A program made the position numbers and the translations under genes. Below the pieces are notes generated by a model. That model was not told where the DNA came from. It searched no databases and saw only the letters and a program-made list of their open reading frames with translations. Below are positions 61,596 to 64,000 of a stretch of DNA of 64,000 bases, piece after piece; the first letter of the stretch is position 1, and the number at the start of each line of letters is the position of its first letter. Source of the DNA: CBDFGT01 sp965247225 (lineage in GTDB: Bacteria; Pseudomonadota; Alphaproteobacteria; Rhizobiales; Rhizobiaceae); contig CBDFGT010000027.1 in the NCBI GenBank assembly GCA_965247225.1, positions 124,001 through 188,000 of the forward strand, given 5' to 3'.

Positions 61596-62390
61596 ATGAG
61601 CGCCTATCTGAAACTCGACCATATTGACAAGGCCTTTGAGCGTGGCGGGCAGAGAACCGAAGTGCTGAAAGATATCAACCTCACCATCAACAAGGGTGAA
61701 TTCGTTTCCATCATCGGCCATTCCGGCTGCGGAAAATCCACCTTGCTGAACCTGATTGCCGGTCTCACCCAGGTTACCTCGGGAGCCGTACTGCTGGAAA
61801 ACCGGGAGGTGAATGATCCGGGTCCGGAGCGCGCCGTCGTGTTCCAGAACCATTCACTGCTTCCCTGGCTGACGGTCTATGACAATATCGCCCTGGCGGT
61901 GAACAAGGTTTTTGCAGGGAAAAAATCCCGTTCGGAAAAACATGACTGGGTCATGCGCAATCTCGATCTGGTCCAGATGGCGCACGCCAGGGACAAGCGC
62001 CCGTCAGAAATTTCCGGCGGCATGAAACAGCGCGTTGGCATTGCGCGCGCCCTGTCCATGGAACCGAAAATCCTGTTGCTGGATGAGCCTTTCGGCGCAC
62101 TGGACGCCCTCACCCGCGCCCATTTGCAGGACGCGGTGATGGAAATCCACGCCCGTCTTGGCAATACCATGATCATGATCACCCATGATGTCGATGAGGC
62201 CGTGCTGCTGTCCGACCGGATCGTCATGATGACAAACGGCCCCTCTGCCCGCATCGGCGAAGTCCTCGATGTGGCGATTGCCCGCCCGCGTGACCGTCTG
62301 GTGCTGGCCGCAGACCGGACCTATCTCAAATCCCGCGAAGCCGTGCTGAAGTTCCTCTACGAACGTCACCGTTTCGTCGAAGCCGCATGA
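61596..62390 (+). CDS. nrtC: Nitrate ABC transporter ATPase NrtC/NrtD type
   Basis: A 264-aa ATP-binding subunit. Walker A is GHSGCGKSTLLN, the signature is SEISGGMKQRVGIARALSM, Walker B LLLDEPFGALDALT, and the switch His is in IMITHDVDEAVLL. It lacks the extra binding-protein-like domain of cyanobacterial NrtC, so NrtD-type naming is equally valid. ATG 61596 is preceded by GAGGAGT. nirB overlaps its end or starts just after. Confidence 0.94.
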   Translation: MSAYLKLDHIDKAFERGGQRTEVLKDINLTINKGEFVSIIGHSGCGKSTLLNLIAGLTQVTSGAVLLENREVNDPGPERAVVFQNHSLLPWLTVYDNIALAVNKVFAGKKSRSEKHDWVMRNLDLVQMAHARDKRPSEISGGMKQRVGIARALSMEPKILLLDEPFGALDALTRAHLQDAVMEIHARLGNTMIMITHDVDEAVLLSDRIVMMTNGPSARIGEVLDVAIARPRDRLVLAADRTYLKSREAVLKFLYERHRFVEAA

Positions 62391-62401
62391 AGGGCATCAC
62401 C

Positions 62402-64000
62402 ATGGTTGAAAAACTTGTTATTATCGGCAACGGCATGGCCCCGGGCCGCATGCTGGAACATCTCCTGGACACGGCTCCCGGACTGTTTGACATAACCATT
62501 TTCAATGCAGAACCCCGCGTGAACTACAACCGGCTGATGCTCTCCCCTGTCCTGTCAGGCGAGAAGACCTATAAAGACATCATCACCCATGATGATGCCT
62601 GGTACGAAACCCACGGCGTGACCCTGCACAAGGGTGTGAAAATCGTACATGTTGACCGGGTGGCAAAGACAGTCACCGGTGAAAATGGCATGACGGCACC
62701 CTATGACAGGTTGATCATGGCCACAGGATCGACCCCGTTCATCATTCCGGTTCCAGGCCATCAACTGCCCGGTGTCATGGTCTACCGCGATCTCGATGAT
62801 GTTGAAAAAATGCTGGAAGTCGCGAGAGCAAAAGGCAGGGCTGTGGTCATCGGCGGTGGCCTTCTGGGGCTGGAAGCTGCCGCCGGTCTTCGTGAACAGG
62901 GCATGGATGTCACGGTGCTGCATCTGACCGCAACATTGATGGACCGCCAGCTTGATCCTGCAGCGGCCTTCCTTCTGGAAAGGGCCATCACAGGGCGTGG
63001 TATCAAGGTCATCACCAAAGCCAATACCCGGGCCATTGTCGGCGACGACAGGGTCGAGGGCGTAAAGCTGGATAATGGCACGGTCCTGCCCTGTGATATG
63101 GTTGTCATGGCTGTCGGCATTCGCCCGTCAACCGCGCTTGCCAAAGAGGCTGGCCTGGAAATCGGTCGCGGGATTCTGGTGGACGACGCCATGTGCACAT
63201 CCGACCCGTCCATTTACGCCCTGGGCGAGTGCGCCGAACATCGCGGTATCGTTTATGGTCTGGTGGCCCCGCTGTACGAAATGGCCAATGTGCTGGCAGA
63301 CCGGCTGACGGGTGGAATTGCCGAATACAAGGGATCGGTCACATCTACGAAGCTCAAGGTCACGGGCATCGACCTGTTTTCTGCCGGTGACTTTGCCGAA
63401 GGCGAAGGCCGCGAGGAAATTGTTTTGCGTGATGCTTCAGCAGGTGTCTACAAGAGACTGGTTTTAAAAGAAAATAAAATTATTGGCGCGGTTCTTTATG
63501 GGGAGACTGGCGACGGGGCATGGTTCTTTGATCACCTCAGGAAATCCAGTGACATCACTGAGATGCGCGACACGCTGATCTTCGGCCAGGCCTATCAGGG
63601 AGGCTCCCCCCTGGACCCTACGGCGGCCGTTGCAGCCTTGCCGGATGATGCCGAGATCTGCGGATGCAACGGTGTCTGCAAGGGCAAGATTGTAACGGCC
63701 ATCACGGCAAAGGGACTGAAGGGGCTGGATGACGTCCGCGCCCACACAAAGGCTTCGGCGTCCTGCGGCTCCTGCACAGGGCTGGTGGAACAGTTGCTTG
63801 TGGCAACGCTGGGGGGTGCCTATAACCCCGCGGCGGTACAACCCATGTGCGGCTGCACGGACCTTGGCCATGATGATGTGCGCCGTTTGATCATCGCCAG
63901 GGGATTGAAATCCATTCCTGCCGTGATGCAGGAGCTGGAATGGAAAACCTCCTGCGGCTGTGCCAAATGCCGCCCGGCATTGAATTACTATCTCGTCTGC
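62402..64000 (+). CDS. nirB: Nitrite reductase (NADH) large subunit, cut off by window edge
   Basis: Assimilatory NAD(P)H-nitrite reductase reducing nitrite to ammonium. About 533 N-terminal residues are seen: an FAD/NAD-binding pyridine nucleotide-disulfide oxidoreductase part (KLVIIGNGMAPGRMLEHLL, AVVIGGGLLGLEAAAGL), a NirB-type substrate-domain stretch, then two BFD-like [2Fe-2S] domains with CGCNGVCKGKI...CGSCTG and CGCTDLGHDDVRR...CGCAKC. The siroheme domain lies beyond the window. ATG 62402 (MVEKLVIIGNG) with AAGGG upstream is preferred; ATG 62387 overlapping the nrtC stop is an alternative. Confidence 0.95.
   Translation, partial: MVEKLVIIGNGMAPGRMLEHLLDTAPGLFDITIFNAEPRVNYNRLMLSPVLSGEKTYKDIITHDDAWYETHGVTLHKGVKIVHVDRVAKTVTGENGMTAPYDRLIMATGSTPFIIPVPGHQLPGVMVYRDLDDVEKMLEVARAKGRAVVIGGGLLGLEAAAGLREQGMDVTVLHLTATLMDRQLDPAAAFLLERAITGRGIKVITKANTRAIVGDDRVEGVKLDNGTVLPCDMVVMAVGIRPSTALAKEAGLEIGRGILVDDAMCTSDPSIYALGECAEHRGIVYGLVAPLYEMANVLADRLTGGIAEYKGSVTSTKLKVTGIDLFSAGDFAEGEGREEIVLRDASAGVYKRLVLKENKIIGAVLYGETGDGAWFFDHLRKSSDITEMRDTLIFGQAYQGGSPLDPTAAVAALPDDAEICGCNGVCKGKIVTAITAKGLKGLDDVRAHTKASASCGSCTGLVEQLLVATLGGAYNPAAVQPMCGCTDLGHDDVRRLIIARGLKSIPAVMQELEWKTSCGCAKCRPALNYYLVC

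Noticed and set aside
1..64000. CRISPR arrays, transposases, integrases or prophage genes
   Set aside because: No regularly spaced repeats and no recombinase-like proteins were found anywhere in the window.

Overview
The window looks like a stretch of chromosome from an alphaproteobacterium of the order Hyphomicrobiales (Rhizobiales), probably close to the Brucella/Ochrobactrum/Phyllobacterium side. The reasons are lineage-typical genes (PopZ, DUF2336, HlyU-family, DUF2259, DUF486, NasS/NasT), the order pcm-like - tolC - popZ - valS, and 100-bp palindromic intergenic repeats resembling rhizobial RIME/Bru-RS elements. Coding density is high and most genes are housekeeping. No rRNA, CRISPR array, transposase or prophage was seen; one tRNA (Cys) is present.

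Layout. 0-5.4 kb (minus strand): valS (truncated by the window start), popZ, tolC and an isoaspartyl methyltransferase-like gene, then tRNA-Cys and a DUF486 membrane protein. 6.3-18.6 kb: a GGDEF-EAL protein, anmK, tyrS with a clear terminator, a very long AsmA/DUF3971 envelope protein, bcp, an M23 endopeptidase, a DEAD-box helicase and a TfoX_N protein. 18.6-23.5 kb (minus): a tightly overlapping molybdenum-hydroxylase maturation operon (MoxR, VWA/CoxE, split XdhC, MoeA/MobA-like fusion) without its structural enzyme. 23.6-30.4 kb: flavin reductase, an orphan periplasmic binding protein with a P1 peptidase, a DUF4440-like protein, rpe, DUF2259, a membrane protein and purB. 30.4-31.8 kb: a small accessory insert with two toxin-antitoxin pairs and an SDR relic. 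31.9-36.0 kb (minus): pyrG, secG, tpiA and an esterase-like protein. 36.2-40.0 kb: parE, a small conserved gene and a DUF2336 gene, each broken by one single-base indel. 40.1-49.98 kb: nitroreductase, a secreted repeat protein, PlsC-like acyltransferase, thrS, yidD, an IscU-like scaffold, folE, hisI, patatin-like, CBS and rhomboid proteins. 50-53.9 kb: PAS_5 protein, class II aldolase, HlyU family, hydrolase and a secreted protein. 53.95-56 kb: an arsenic operon (ArsR-ArsC fusion, arsC, arsH). 56.1-57 kb: an ABM-domain protein and a deaminase. 57.06-64 kb: nitrate assimilation (nasT, nasS, nrtA, nrtB, nrtC, nirB truncated by the window end).

The best regulatory find is the nitrate region. NasT is an ANTAR RNA-binding antiterminator and NasS its nitrate-sensing partner. 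Between nasS and nrtA the DNA carries, in order, a sigma-54 type -24/-12 element, two small hairpins with A1/G4-type loops (the RNA target of ANTAR proteins), and a strong intrinsic terminator before the nrtA start. This is the complete set of parts for NasS/NasT-controlled antitermination under nitrogen control. A 106-bp inverted repeat then separates nrtA from nrtBC. The three clustered frameshifts at 37.6-39.2 kb need a sequence-quality check before anyone treats parE as broken.
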